In this document: in pieces, positions 36,501 to 44,966 of the stretch
Numbering within the stretch: position 1 is the stretch's first letter
Layout of the letters: each line of letters starts with the position of its first letter
Notes under the pieces: generated by a model
Told to the model about the DNA's origin: nothing
Database searches by the model: none
What the model saw: the letters and a program-made list of their open reading frames with translations, nothing else
Made by a program: the position numbers and the translations under genes
Source of the DNA: Gimesia sp.
GTDB lineage: Bacteria > Planctomycetota > Planctomycetia > Planctomycetales > Planctomycetaceae
Direction of reading: 5' to 3'
NCBI RefSeq assembly: GCF_040219335.1
Contig: NZ_JAVJSQ010000025.1
Coordinates: 62,001-126,000, forward strand
DNA: 64,000 bases

Positions 36501-37094
36501 ATGATAGCGTAGCTCGTCGGGGTCGACTTCGACCTGGTACTGTTTGACGTAGCCGCCGATCGAGGCGACCTCGGCAACACCATCCACGGACTGCAGAGCG
36601 TACTTGATGAAGAAGTCCTGCTTTGAGCGCAGTTCCGCCAGGTCCATGCCGGCCGGCGGTTCGAGCACATAGTAATAGATCTGGCCCAGGGCAGTGGCAT
36701 CGGGGGCGAGTGTCGGGACCACGCCTTCCGGCAGCGAGCCTGTGACGGTCGTGAGCTGTTCGACCACGCGGGAGCGGGCCCAGTAGAAGTCGACGTCATC
36801 GTCAAACGTGACCTGCACGAAACTGAAGCCAAACATGCTTTTGCCGCGGACACTGCGGGAGCCCGGCACTGCCTGCAGCGCGATCGAGAGCGGATAGGTA
36901 ATCTGGTCTTCCACATCCTTGGGAGAGCGTCCCGTCCACTCGGCCAGCACGATCACCTGGTTCTCGCCCACATTGGGGATGGCATCAATGGGAACTTTCT
37001 GTGCCGAATACCAGCCCCAGCCGATCAGGCCGACCGACAGCAGGACGATCAGGAGTCGCTGACGAAGACAGAAATCGAGGATACTGCGGATCAT
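33573..37094 (-). CDS. cusA: CusA-type heavy-metal RND efflux pump
   Basis: 1173 residues; inner membrane proton-driven pump of the HME-RND family. The order of N-terminal helix, periplasmic porter loops and two sets of membrane helices is intact. The TM4 proton-relay segment reads AIAIGTMVDMGIIILEN. The three methionines that bind Cu(I)/Ag(I) in E. coli CusA (573, 623, 672) align by eye with Met668 (FYMPSL), Met718 (AAMVETY) and Met768 (RVVMLQSG), with nearly equal spacing. It is ~125 residues longer than E. coli CusA; two additional hydrophobic segments lie at ~505-598. The ATG overlaps the stop of cusB (ATGA). Monovalent copper/silver export is the best reading. Confidence 0.96.
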   Translation of the reverse strand: MIRSILDFCLRQRLLIVLLSVGLIGWGWYSAQKVPIDAIPNVGENQVIVLAEWTGRSPKDVEDQITYPLSIALQAVPGSRSVRGKSMFGFSFVQVTFDDDVDFYWARSRVVEQLTTVTGSLPEGVVPTLAPDATALGQIYYYVLEPPAGMDLAELRSKQDFFIKYALQSVDGVAEVASIGGYVKQYQVEVDPDELRYHNIPLSQVIDSVKAANIDVGAKTVETSGMEFIVRGKGFIGADKTEQETIEQINNTVITTSKGVPIRVSDVAQVQTGPAFRRGALDLNGQEAVGGVVVMRYGENPRKVIERVQAKIASLESELGGIKIQGIYDRSLLIDETVSTLTEALIQETIITVAVMVLFLLHIRASIIIAITLPMAVLMSFIAMKTFGVDANIMSLAGIAIAIGTMVDMGIIILENIYGSLAEWEASGTPGGPQQRLTVIRDSAAEVIPAVITAVSTTIISFLPVFFLTGRDHRLFTPLAWTKSFALISSLIVAVVILPMLCRIFLRSTQLSRWGQLASGAAVGCLTAALCWFVWGDYIAEGSLLTLAAATLFAAVAGFLLGWWVTSEKIRSMEENPASRFVRFLYAGRLKMALKHKLLMLSFPAMIVVLGAGAWVGLPTVLKPVEKVVSLLGADLNQVPGYVDAKHVFTGLKSDDWIALDEGSWFYMPSLYPAASFSQAMEILQAQDTLIKGIPEVEHVLGKIGRVESALDPAPAAMVETYVMLKPRDKWREGMTARKIWDEINSVATLPGVTPASPLQPIEGRVVMLQSGIKASMAIRVYGDDLEGLSKASLAVAERLKQNRYVNAGTVNPDIVMGKPYYEFEVDREEAARYGMTTMMVNQIVSAGLGGLDVTTTVEGRERYPIQVRFERSVRKDLKDLRKVSVVTHGGDIVPLERLADVTTTWGPGAINSEDARLVAHVAFSPSGASGDLETVEQVMTDLRTAREDGSLTFPRGNFELQAVGSFQNQIEANQRLMWIIPTVLLVNLLIIYLGFQDFAISAIVFSGIPVAFAGGMIAVAWMGVDMNTAVWVGFIALFGIAVDDGVVMATYIQQTLKRQPVKDIADLREAIYTAGLKRIRPCVMTTLTTIFALLPVLMSHGRGADVARAMALPVLGGMLVEPFTTFIVPAIYCAYLEFKMNAGLSSQALNHELPQTGSQNSKFDPALSGPAS

Positions 37095-39037
37095 TGACGG
37101 ACCTCCTGTTTCGCTCCGGTAGCCGTCAGGGGCAGTCTGGGGGCCTGTGGAAGCGGTTCAGGCTCCATCTCTAGCGGCACGTCCAGCGGGGGCAGGCTGT
37201 CATCCGGCTCAATCATCAGAGGGGATTCAATTGACGGCAGTTCCATGGCGGGCAAGTCTTGATCCTGTTGGCCCGAACTGTCAGCCGTTTTGAGTTTTTC
37301 CAGGTACTGCTTCGGGTGTTCCAGCAGACTTTCCCGACAGCCTTCACAGCAGATGAAAACCATTTCTCCATTGAGGTCGACTTTGGCAGGGGCCCCCATC
37401 GATCCCAGAGACATCATCGTGACAGGACAGATCCGTTGCTGTTCTGCCCGACTGCGATCCGCAGGAGGGAGCTTCGAAAGAGCCGCCAGAATCGTTTCTG
37501 ATTTTTCCTGATCCGGCAGAGGTTCCGCACGGGTCGGATCGATGAGCGACGGATTGCCTGCCAGCTGCATCTGTGAATCGATCAGGAAGTTGCCGCGGGT
37601 CGCGACCTGCTCTCCCTGCTTGACTCCTTTCAGGATCACGATCTGGTCGCCGCAGGTCGGTCCCAGAACCACATTACGTATTTCAAAGCGTCCCGGTTCG
37701 GTTTCGACATAGAGCACACTATGCTGTCCCGCCATCAGGACGGCATCGCGAGGTACCGTGAGTGCTTCACTTTCCGCGATTGACTGTGAGACATAACCGT
37801 ATTGTGAGGTGGGAACCAGGGCTTGCCCGGTGACAGGACACTTGCCCGGTTCTTTGGCGATGACGTGCGGGTGCCGGGGGCAGATCCAGCAGTCTGCCAG
37901 TTCGGGATCATAAACGCCTCCGGATTTTCCCTTACTTCCCGCAGGAACGGAGATGGTCGCACGGGCGTAATCTCCCACACGCAGCGCTCCCTCCGGGTTA
38001 GGCATTACGATTCGTACGCCGACCGTGCGTGTCTGGGGATCAACGTGAGGATCGATAAAGGCCACACGGCCGGTAAAGGTCTGATCGGGCTGCGACTGAA
38101 CGGTCGCTTCAACTTTCTGTCCATAGCGAATCGTGGCGGCATCTTCCGGGAACAGTTCGAGCATCAACCATAATTGAGAAAGATCAGCCAACTGATAGAT
38201 GACCTGTCCCTCCTTGACATACTGTCCTTCTACCGCAGGCTTTTTGATGACCGTCCCACTGATGGGGGCACATAAATGCATCCGGCTGTTGGCCTTGCCC
38301 GTTTTTTCGATTTCTTCGATCTGGGGCAGCGTCATACCCAGTTCGACTAATCTCTGTTTCGAACTCTGATAGAGGTTTTCGTTGGTCTGGATCACCCGTT
38401 TCAGTGTGGCAGAGCGACTGTTCTCTAAGGCCTTTTTGGCCAGCAGCAGTTCGACCTGACTCGAATAAAGCAGGGGGGAGTAAAGATAAGCCAGTCGGTC
38501 TCCCTGTTTGACTTCGACACCCGTAAAATCGGCATAGAGCCGTTCGATGCGACCGTCCACATATGCAGACAGGGTCTTGAGGTTCCCTTCGTCATAGCTT
38601 AATTCGCCCACGGCCTGGATCGTGTGGCTCAGGGGCATCGATTCGACCGAGGTGGTCTGAATGTTGGCAATCCTGCGGGCCGCCGGATCGATACGGACCG
38701 CATTAGGATCTGATTTCGATCCATCCGAGGTGGCCGGCACCAGTTCCATGGCACAGACCGGGCACCGTCCCGGCTCGGTCTGAGGGGGCGTGCACATCAT
38801 CGGGCAGATATATTTCACGACTTTGCTGAGGGGCGATTCATGACTGTGCCCACCTCCGCCGGCTGTGATGAAGCCCATGCGCTGCGCCACGCCCAGACCG
38901 GCGATCAGTACAGCCCCGCACAGCAGAAACAGGAACGGCTGCACCAGCAGTCGAATCCACCAGCGGCGGACATTCTGTTTTTTCTGTGAAGACGCCTCAT
39001 CCCGGGCGCAGATCTCACTTTGATTCAAATTATTCAT
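37091..39037 (-). CDS. cusB: CusB-type periplasmic adaptor with three metal-binding modules
   Basis: 648 residues. One N-terminal membrane anchor (~28-50) is followed by a heavy-metal-binding module (YICPMMCTPP...GRCPVCAMELVP, ~73-100), the adaptor body with lipoyl and coiled-coil halves, a second module (CWICPRHPHV...GKCPVTGQALVP, ~377-406), and a C-terminal CPV/CCxxC module (ICPVTMMSLG...VFICCEGC, ~534-580) before an acidic, proline-rich tail. E. coli CusB is ~400 residues and has none of these three extra modules. It links CusA to the outer membrane duct and probably delivers metal to the pump. Confidence 0.95.
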   Translation of the reverse strand: MNNLNQSEICARDEASSQKKQNVRRWWIRLLVQPFLFLLCGAVLIAGLGVAQRMGFITAGGGGHSHESPLSKVVKYICPMMCTPPQTEPGRCPVCAMELVPATSDGSKSDPNAVRIDPAARRIANIQTTSVESMPLSHTIQAVGELSYDEGNLKTLSAYVDGRIERLYADFTGVEVKQGDRLAYLYSPLLYSSQVELLLAKKALENSRSATLKRVIQTNENLYQSSKQRLVELGMTLPQIEEIEKTGKANSRMHLCAPISGTVIKKPAVEGQYVKEGQVIYQLADLSQLWLMLELFPEDAATIRYGQKVEATVQSQPDQTFTGRVAFIDPHVDPQTRTVGVRIVMPNPEGALRVGDYARATISVPAGSKGKSGGVYDPELADCWICPRHPHVIAKEPGKCPVTGQALVPTSQYGYVSQSIAESEALTVPRDAVLMAGQHSVLYVETEPGRFEIRNVVLGPTCGDQIVILKGVKQGEQVATRGNFLIDSQMQLAGNPSLIDPTRAEPLPDQEKSETILAALSKLPPADRSRAEQQRICPVTMMSLGSMGAPAKVDLNGEMVFICCEGCRESLLEHPKQYLEKLKTADSSGQQDQDLPAMELPSIESPLMIEPDDSLPPLDVPLEMEPEPLPQAPRLPLTATGAKQEVRQ

Positions 39038-39207
39038 AACAACCTCTACGGAATCGTGTCAGACAACGGTTATTTTCAGGGAAAATAGGGTCTGGCTGTT
39101 TTACTTGAATCAGGAAATGAGACACGAAGTGGGAGTCAAAACCCGGGATGTCTCAAAACATCCATCAAACAGGGAAAACAGCGCGCACTGAGACAGCAGA
39201 GGTGAGA

Positions 39208-39627
39208 TCAGATCAACCAGCTACAGAGGACTTCCTGCTGGTGAAGCGTGGGCTGAAATGAGGATTGAGGTGTGTCGAACGCCATGCCTGACTGCAACTG
39301 CTGTGTGCAGACGACATAGGTGATCACCTGAGTGGCTGCCAGCCGGGATACTTCGCGTTCCTGGGAAGAGCGGTTTTCATCGGGGGTAACAGGCAGCTCC
39401 TGTTCGACCGAACATCGGCACCGCAGTTGATGGGAAGTTTCAGAACAGCAGCTCTGATCTGTATCCATCGAAGGCGAGCAGCAGCAGGCTTCAGTTGAAC
39501 AACGATGACCGGCCTGTGCGAATGGCACAACTCCCCCGAGGAGGGTGGCTGCCACGAGCATCCAGGAGATCAAAGATTGTGTTAACGTCTGAAACATTGC
39601 TACACCGGTCAAAAAGGAAAGTCTCAT
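39208..39627 (-). CDS. Exported cysteine-rich protein (paralog 1)
   Basis: 139 residues from the first ATG; a second ATG at 39597 gives a tidier signal peptide and may be the real start. After the signal (cleavage near AQA) comes a dense cysteine cluster (HRCSTEACCCSPS, SCCSE, RCRCS), then a low-complexity middle and a C terminus ending VLCSWLI. There are about ten cysteines in the mature chain. No enzyme family fits; it resembles an exported metallothionein-like metal buffer. It lies 170 bases upstream of cusB on the same strand. Confidence 0.65.
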   Translation of the reverse strand: MRLSFLTGVAMFQTLTQSLISWMLVAATLLGGVVPFAQAGHRCSTEACCCSPSMDTDQSCCSETSHQLRCRCSVEQELPVTPDENRSSQEREVSRLAATQVITYVVCTQQLQSGMAFDTPQSSFQPTLHQQEVLCSWLI

Positions 39628-39826
39628 TTGTTTTAAGGCCCAGACTTACAACAGTCAAGTCTGAATTCTGTTCACGCTGATGGGGTGTTTCTCACCTGCT
39701 GCCAGTCTGCTGAAGAAGGAGACCCGATTTCCTGAGGGATGTGGTCAGAATCAGAAATCTGAACACGGTCAATATATCGGGAAATCAGCAGACTCTGCAG
39801 CGCGTAAAGATGCTGTCTGAGCAGCT

Positions 39827-40360
39827 TTATAGCGTGAAACGACAAAGAGATACGCAGCGGTCGAGGGCTGCCTGTGGTGCAGCATTAAAGTGCGTTTTTC
39901 CTGCTGTTTGTGACAGATTGTCGATCGTCACCACGAAAACGACTTCCGGGAAATCGACCAGCTTTTCTGCAGGACTATTTTCGACGGGAGCAGGAGCAAG
40001 AGGGCTGACAGGTTGGTGATGAGAACCACAATGACAGTCGGTACCACAAGAGCAGGTGCCAGATTCGACAGCCTGAATTTCGCTGGAACAGGTAATGTCA
40101 GAGGGCCGTGATTCGAGAGTCGGAGCCGATATCGATGGGAGCTCAGCATCGTCACTGCAATGGCAGACAGCGGCCCCCGTGCAACAGCACCGAGTCGTCT
40201 GACTGTCTGTCGATGATCCCTGCTCGGAACAGCACTCAGTGTCAGTTTGAGACTGACCAGGGCAGCAGTGACAGGATGCGGCAGGCAGACCTTGCAGTGG
40301 AACTGTCAAAGCAGCCAGGCAAACCATGATTCGAGTTGTGATTGTTTTTGACATCCACAT
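39827..40360 (-). CDS. Exported cysteine-rich protein (paralog 2)
   Basis: 177 residues. After a signal peptide (cleavage near PAA) the chain has ~17 cysteines in clusters (SCHCCPG, ECCSE, RCCCTGAAVCHC, GTCSCGTDCHCGSHH), a proline-rich linker, and a conserved-looking C-terminal part ending SLCRFTL. Cluster layout and the LCxxxL-type end match its neighbour, so the two are probably paralogs. Soft-metal binding outside the cytoplasm is the likely role; the C-terminal part is hydrophobic-patterned and may form a small fold. Confidence 0.68.
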   Translation of the reverse strand: MWMSKTITTRIMVCLAALTVPLQGLPAASCHCCPGQSQTDTECCSEQGSSTDSQTTRCCCTGAAVCHCSDDAELPSISAPTLESRPSDITCSSEIQAVESGTCSCGTDCHCGSHHQPVSPLAPAPVENSPAEKLVDFPEVVFVVTIDNLSQTAGKTHFNAAPQAALDRCVSLCRFTL

Positions 40361-40654
40361 GACTGAAATCTTTCTCCCCCTTCTGTCTTAATCTCAGCGA
40401 AGAGGTTTCTATCTGTATTAATCGGACAGAAACCGAATTGATCTGGAGACGAACTCGCGGGAAATCGTCTTCGCCTCAAGATGTGTTGCAAGTCTCTGAA
40501 ATCAAGAGCTTTGGGAAAGCTGAGGGAGTATCTTTTTAATCAGAGATCAGGTCAAGAGAGGTTCGCCCGACTGGTCTACTGATGCCTGAACTCATTTTAT
40601 TTCAGGGACTTCAGTCATCAGGTAGAATGATCCATTGTCAGGGAGGGCCGTATT
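40361..40654. other. Intergenic region
   Basis: About 290 bases upstream of the cysteine-rich gene and downstream of the debranching gene, all on the - strand. It should carry the promoter of the cysteine-rich/cus series. No clear operator palindrome seen. Confidence 0.4.
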
Positions 40655-42799
40655 TCAAGTATCACCTCTCGATTGTGCCAAAACGACAATGCTGCGCTGA
40701 TTGACCCTGTAGTGATTATGAGTCAGCGGGATTTGAATATCAGGCACTAATAAATCCATGGGACTGGGCAGGGAAGTATCGACAACCCGTTTCCATGTCT
40801 TATCTGCTTGTGCATGGATTGAGAACTGTACGGGCCTTGTCGAGCCATTGATCATCACGTAAAGGTCGCGGGTTTCTGGCGAAGGATCGTGCAGGTGATA
40901 TGCCAGGCATTGAGAATCGGCGGACAGATCGACCTCCGGTTGTTCTGCCCCGTACCACTGAATCTTCTCCCGCCAGAAAGTCGAACTCCCCAGCATTCCA
41001 TGAGATTTGCGAAACGCGATCATTTTTTTGAAAAAGCGGAAGACTTCTTCATGTTGCGTCAGCCGGTCCCAGTCGAGCCAGCTGGTTTCGTTGTCCTGGT
41101 TGAAAGGGTTGTTGTTTCCTCCCTGAGTCTGCATAAACTCATCTCCCATGCGGAACATGGGGCTGCCATTTGACAGCATCAGCAGACAGCAGAAGTTTTT
41201 CACCTGTCGTTTGCGTAAATCAGCGACTTCCTGCGGCAACTGGTCATTTCCTTCCCAGCCACAGTTCCAGCTGAAATCGTCCGGGCCATCCAGATTATCT
41301 AAGCCATTCGCTGTATTGTGCTTCCTGTTGTATGCTGTGAGGTCATACATCGTAAAACCGTCATGCGATGTGATAAAGTTGACACTCTGGAACGGGCGAA
41401 ATGCATGATAGGTGTCATCCGGAAAGAGATCGTTACTGCCATACAGACGCGTCATCAGTTGGGAAATCAGCCCCCGATCGCCCCTGACAAACTGTTGCAG
41501 CGTGTCCCGAAACTGGCCGTTCCACTGCATCCAGGTACGACCGGGAAAAGACTTGCCTAGCTGGTACAGGCCCGAGGCGTCCCACGGCTCTGCAATTAGA
41601 CGGACATGAGCCAGATCCGGATCGGCGGCAATCTGATTAAATAAAGGTGGCTGGTTGAGATTCACAGCCCCATCTCCGCCGCGAGAAAAGACGGAAGCCA
41701 GGTCGAACCGAAACCCGTCCACATGCATCTCTTTGGCCCAGTAGCGTAAGCTGTCCAGGATGAGGCGGCGGACAGTCGGAGCAGAAGTGTTGAGTGTGTT
41801 TCCTGTGCCACTGAAGTTGGCATAGGGGGCACTCGGATCGCCAGACGGAACATAGTAGGTGGCATTGTCGATTCCACGATAACAGTATGTCGGGCCCCGC
41901 TGGTCTCCCTCTCCTGTATGGTTATAAACCACATCCAGAATCACCTCGATCCCGGCACTATGCAGTTCGCGGACCATTTCCCGAAACTGGCTATGCTGCT
42001 CACACGAAGACAGGTTCGTTGAATATTGATTATGAGGAGCGAAAAAATTCAGGGGCATGTAGCCCCAGTAGTTTTCGTCAAACGGGTCAAATTGAAAGAC
42101 GGGCATCAATTCGACCGCTGTGACACCCAGTTCTTTGAGATAAGGGATCTTTTCAACGACACCGGCAAATGTGCCTCGTTTGTCATCGTCGATTCCTGAA
42201 CTCGGATGTTGTGTGAATCCACGTACGTGCATCTCGTAGATGATCAGATCAGTACCGTGGCACACGCGAAGTTCGTCTTTCCAGTCAAACGGGCACCGGC
42301 AGATGTCCAGACGACCCAGAGGAGGATGAGGGATTTCTGAGTGATCTCGATCCGGTGTTATTGTGGGAAAGAATATGCTGCGCGCGTACGGATCGACCAG
42401 AATTTTAGCGGGATCGTACACATGCCAGTTGCCGGTCGCATGCTCGGCGGGGCCATCGATTTTGTAGGCATAATATACGGCTCCATCGGCCTCCGTGAGC
42501 GGTACGCGGCAATGCCACACGGAGCCCGATTTGTTTTTGAGCGGATCGAGTTCCAGGCAACAGGCTGGAGTCTCCAATTCCTGTTCTCGAAAGAGCAATA
42601 AAGTCACCCTGGACGCATTCACGGCATCAATGGCAAAATTATAAGCCTGTTCCGTATTTAACCAGCTGACCCCCAGGGGGGCAGGGGTACCTTCAAATCG
42701 TTCCCATTCCGGTCCCTGGTGCAACTGATCGGCAGGTGTTTCACTCTCAACCAGAGTCCCGCAGTGCTGGCAGATATTCTGAACGGTGTTTCGCAGCAT
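40655..42799 (-). CDS. glgX: Glycogen debranching enzyme/isoamylase (GlgX type, GH13)
   Basis: 714 residues, cytoplasmic. An N-terminal CBM48-like beta domain (residues ~35-150) precedes the GH13 barrel with the standard regions: DVVYNHTGEG, the nucleophile Asp366 (VDGFRFDLAS), the acid/base Glu404 (RLIAEPWD) and the transition-state Asp480 (ITSHDG). A C-terminal beta domain completes the usual length. The first ~30 residues include CQHCG and resemble a small zinc-ribbon start, unusual for GlgX. It would hydrolyse alpha-1,6 branches of glycogen or limit dextrins. A phosphorylase relic lies just upstream, so a glycogen-breakdown operon once stood here. Confidence 0.95.
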   Translation of the reverse strand: MLRNTVQNICQHCGTLVESETPADQLHQGPEWERFEGTPAPLGVSWLNTEQAYNFAIDAVNASRVTLLLFREQELETPACCLELDPLKNKSGSVWHCRVPLTEADGAVYYAYKIDGPAEHATGNWHVYDPAKILVDPYARSIFFPTITPDRDHSEIPHPPLGRLDICRCPFDWKDELRVCHGTDLIIYEMHVRGFTQHPSSGIDDDKRGTFAGVVEKIPYLKELGVTAVELMPVFQFDPFDENYWGYMPLNFFAPHNQYSTNLSSCEQHSQFREMVRELHSAGIEVILDVVYNHTGEGDQRGPTYCYRGIDNATYYVPSGDPSAPYANFSGTGNTLNTSAPTVRRLILDSLRYWAKEMHVDGFRFDLASVFSRGGDGAVNLNQPPLFNQIAADPDLAHVRLIAEPWDASGLYQLGKSFPGRTWMQWNGQFRDTLQQFVRGDRGLISQLMTRLYGSNDLFPDDTYHAFRPFQSVNFITSHDGFTMYDLTAYNRKHNTANGLDNLDGPDDFSWNCGWEGNDQLPQEVADLRKRQVKNFCCLLMLSNGSPMFRMGDEFMQTQGGNNNPFNQDNETSWLDWDRLTQHEEVFRFFKKMIAFRKSHGMLGSSTFWREKIQWYGAEQPEVDLSADSQCLAYHLHDPSPETRDLYVMINGSTRPVQFSIHAQADKTWKRVVDTSLPSPMDLLVPDIQIPLTHNHYRVNQRSIVVLAQSRGDT

Positions 42800-43481
42800 T
42801 ATTCATCCTTTTAATCAACTCGTTTTCTGGGCCACTGAAGCGAGCTGTTCAATCTGGCTGCCTCATCCCTGGTTTCCAGTGAAAGGCTGTTAATATTCAA
42901 AGCGGGCTCAAAACCGTTGTCAGTCGTAATAGACCTTGAGCACGTACTGCTGCACCATCCGCTGAATATTGAAATACGACGCATTCAGTGAAATCGAGTG
43001 GGCCATGATTTTCAGCCAGGCATCTCTCTGCTTCATCAGAAGTCTAACTGATCGGTTTTTCGCAAGGACAAATGCAACTGCCCGACACTGAAGCTCCCGC
43101 ATGGGGGGGGCGGAGCAGGGTGCTGCAACTCGAACCTGAACGAGAGTGACAGGAGACCGTTATTGCTGTTTTTTTGAATCACCCGTTTCAGGAAGCAATG
43201 AGCAAACCTGATAAGCTCTTCTCTTCATTTAGATGCCTGAATCATCGAATTCTTCACGAAAAATAAGAATTATATCATACTGCTGATGTTCTAAAGGTCT
43301 TGCACCAACACTCAGGTTGAGGGGATTGCACCAGCGGGCTTGTTCCATTATGACTCTGGATATTCTGCTGCCATGGACTCGTTTTCCAACTACTGTATTT
43401 TTACCGTCACATTCTCTATTCTGTAGCTTTACTGAAAAAAAACGAATTATTATTGAGTTTCTGTGAAGAAATCCTGCAACC
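42800..43481. other. Gene-poor region between divergent genes
   Basis: About 680 bases. Besides the phosphorylase relic it holds an AT-rich stretch (43230-43480) that should contain the promoter for the sigma factor operon. No further gene seen. Confidence 0.45.
42920..43036 (-). pseudogene. C-terminal relic of an alpha-glucan phosphorylase
   Basis: 39 codons reading MKQRDAWLKIMAHSISLNA then SYFNIQRMVQQYVLKVYYD and a stop. This matches the conserved end of glucan phosphorylases (W..IM...I.LN...FN.QRMV.QY...Y). The upstream ~800 codons with the pyridoxal-phosphate lysine are gone. Its place directly before glgX on the same strand fits the usual gene order. Confidence 0.7.
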
Positions 43482-44057
43482 GTGTCATCTAAACGAGCAA
43501 CAACCCGACAAAACGCTGCTTTGCAGGCTCTGGTCGATGCCGAAACCATCGAAGGGTGCCAGGCAGGCGAGAGTCATGCGCAAGAGCGTCTTTACGGGTT
43601 ATGCCATGCCCGGATTTATCACGTGATGGTTCGGATGGTTGGCTTGCAGGATGCTGCTGATTTAACTCAGCAGATATTTCTGCAGGCATTTCGTAAGATC
43701 GATCAATATGCGGGCCAATCGAAATTTGAAACCTGGTTTTATCGACTGGCAATCAATGAGGCTCTTCAGCACCTGCGGAAAAAACGCCGCCGGTCGCACC
43801 TGTCATTTACACAAGAACCCATGAGTCAGAATCAGCCAGAGCAGAATCGCAGAGAAATGAAAGAACTCCTGGAAGAGGCTCTGTCTCGACTGGATCCGGA
43901 GGTGCTTTCCGTTTTCATACTGCATGAAGTGGAAAAACTGACATATCGTGAAATTGCTGAGGTAAAGAATATCGCAGAAGGAACTGTAGGCTCGCGAATG
44001 AATCGTGCTCGGCGGGAGTTGAAACAGCACCTGACTGATCTGGGGTGGGAGCCATAA
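43482..44057 (+). CDS. ECF-type RNA polymerase sigma factor
   Basis: 191 residues from a GTG start. Region 2 (residues ~30-100) contains ADLTQQIFLQAFRKIDQY and FETWFYRLAINEALQHLRKK; region 4 (~130-185) contains LSVFILHEVEKLTYREIAEV and GTVGSRMNRARRELK. No region 3, as in ECF factors. One base separates its stop from the anti-sigma start, and the CusB/CusA genes follow in the same direction. It probably directs polymerase to this operon and related metal genes when released by the anti-sigma factor. Confidence 0.94.
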   Translation: MSSKRATTRQNAALQALVDAETIEGCQAGESHAQERLYGLCHARIYHVMVRMVGLQDAADLTQQIFLQAFRKIDQYAGQSKFETWFYRLAINEALQHLRKKRRRSHLSFTQEPMSQNQPEQNRREMKELLEEALSRLDPEVLSVFILHEVEKLTYREIAEVKNIAEGTVGSRMNRARRELKQHLTDLGWEP

Positions 44058-44058
44058 C

Positions 44059-44928
44059 ATGAATTGTCCCGAAGTCCAGGAATTACTTTCCGCTTATTAT
44101 GATGGCGAACTGGATGAAGCCCGGTCATCCGCGGTCGCGGCGCATATTGAAACGTGCGCTGAGTGCAAAGCAGAACTGGATGTATTTGCAAAGCTGACAC
44201 AGTTGACGGAATCCCTCGATGCCCCAGCCCCCTCTGATCAGATCTGGAATCAAATACAGCAACATCTGCATGATTCGCCCACCATGGATCAAAGAGGAAA
44301 TGACAATCATCACGCGACTGGACGTCGCAATTTCTTCAAATGGGTGTGGTTGACTTTAGCGGCAGTTTTTCTGGTAGCCGTCGGTACTGGCTGGTGGTTC
44401 TTTCAGTCAGGGCGAGAAGTCCAGGAGCATCAACATAACCATCAACAGTTTACCGCTGAGTTTGGACAATATCTCGATCTATTTACCCAAGATCCCAGTG
44501 CCGCCCAGCAATTCCTGCTGGCGAAGTATCAAAATCAGCCCTTACAGGAGGGGCAGATTCGAGAGAAAACTGGTTATAAGCCATTCATTAGCAAAGGGTT
44601 GCCTGCAGATTATAGACTTGAATCCGCCCATCTGTTTAAGATGCCCTGTTGTACCTGCGTGCAAGCCGTTTGTAAAAGAAACGATGGTAGCACGCTGGCA
44701 ATTTTTGAGCACGATAAGGAAGAGACCAGCGAATGGTTCGGAGATCGGCCCAATGTTTGTATTGCCTGTAAGGACAGAAAGTGTTGTCTGGTGGAATTCG
44801 ATCAGCAGATTGCTGCCAGCTGGAAACGGGGTTCTCATTACATCACATTGATTGGTGTTAGAGATTTGGATGAAGTGGATCGATTCGTGACCTGGTCGAA
44901 TAGACATCAGCCGACAGCCACGAATTGA
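44059..44928 (+). CDS. Membrane anti-sigma factor with cysteine-rich outer domain
   Basis: 289 residues. The N-terminal zinc-finger (ZAS) motif is intact: Cys3, His29, Cys33 and Cys36 (HIETCAEC). One membrane helix lies at ~92-112. The C-terminal, presumably periplasmic, domain has a histidine patch just after the membrane and two cysteine clusters: Cys197, 198, 200 and 205 (CCTCVQAVC) and Cys234, 237, 242 and 243 (CIACKDRKCC). The family holds an ECF factor inactive at the membrane. The outer cysteines suggest direct binding of copper, silver or a similar metal as the signal, analogous in logic to Cnr-type systems; that is inference. Confidence 0.88.
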   Translation: MNCPEVQELLSAYYDGELDEARSSAVAAHIETCAECKAELDVFAKLTQLTESLDAPAPSDQIWNQIQQHLHDSPTMDQRGNDNHHATGRRNFFKWVWLTLAAVFLVAVGTGWWFFQSGREVQEHQHNHQQFTAEFGQYLDLFTQDPSAAQQFLLAKYQNQPLQEGQIREKTGYKPFISKGLPADYRLESAHLFKMPCCTCVQAVCKRNDGSTLAIFEHDKEETSEWFGDRPNVCIACKDRKCCLVEFDQQIAASWKRGSHYITLIGVRDLDEVDRFVTWSNRHQPTATN

Positions 44929-44966
44929 GTTTTCAGGAAAGTTACGATTTCCGATAGAGGCCGAAA

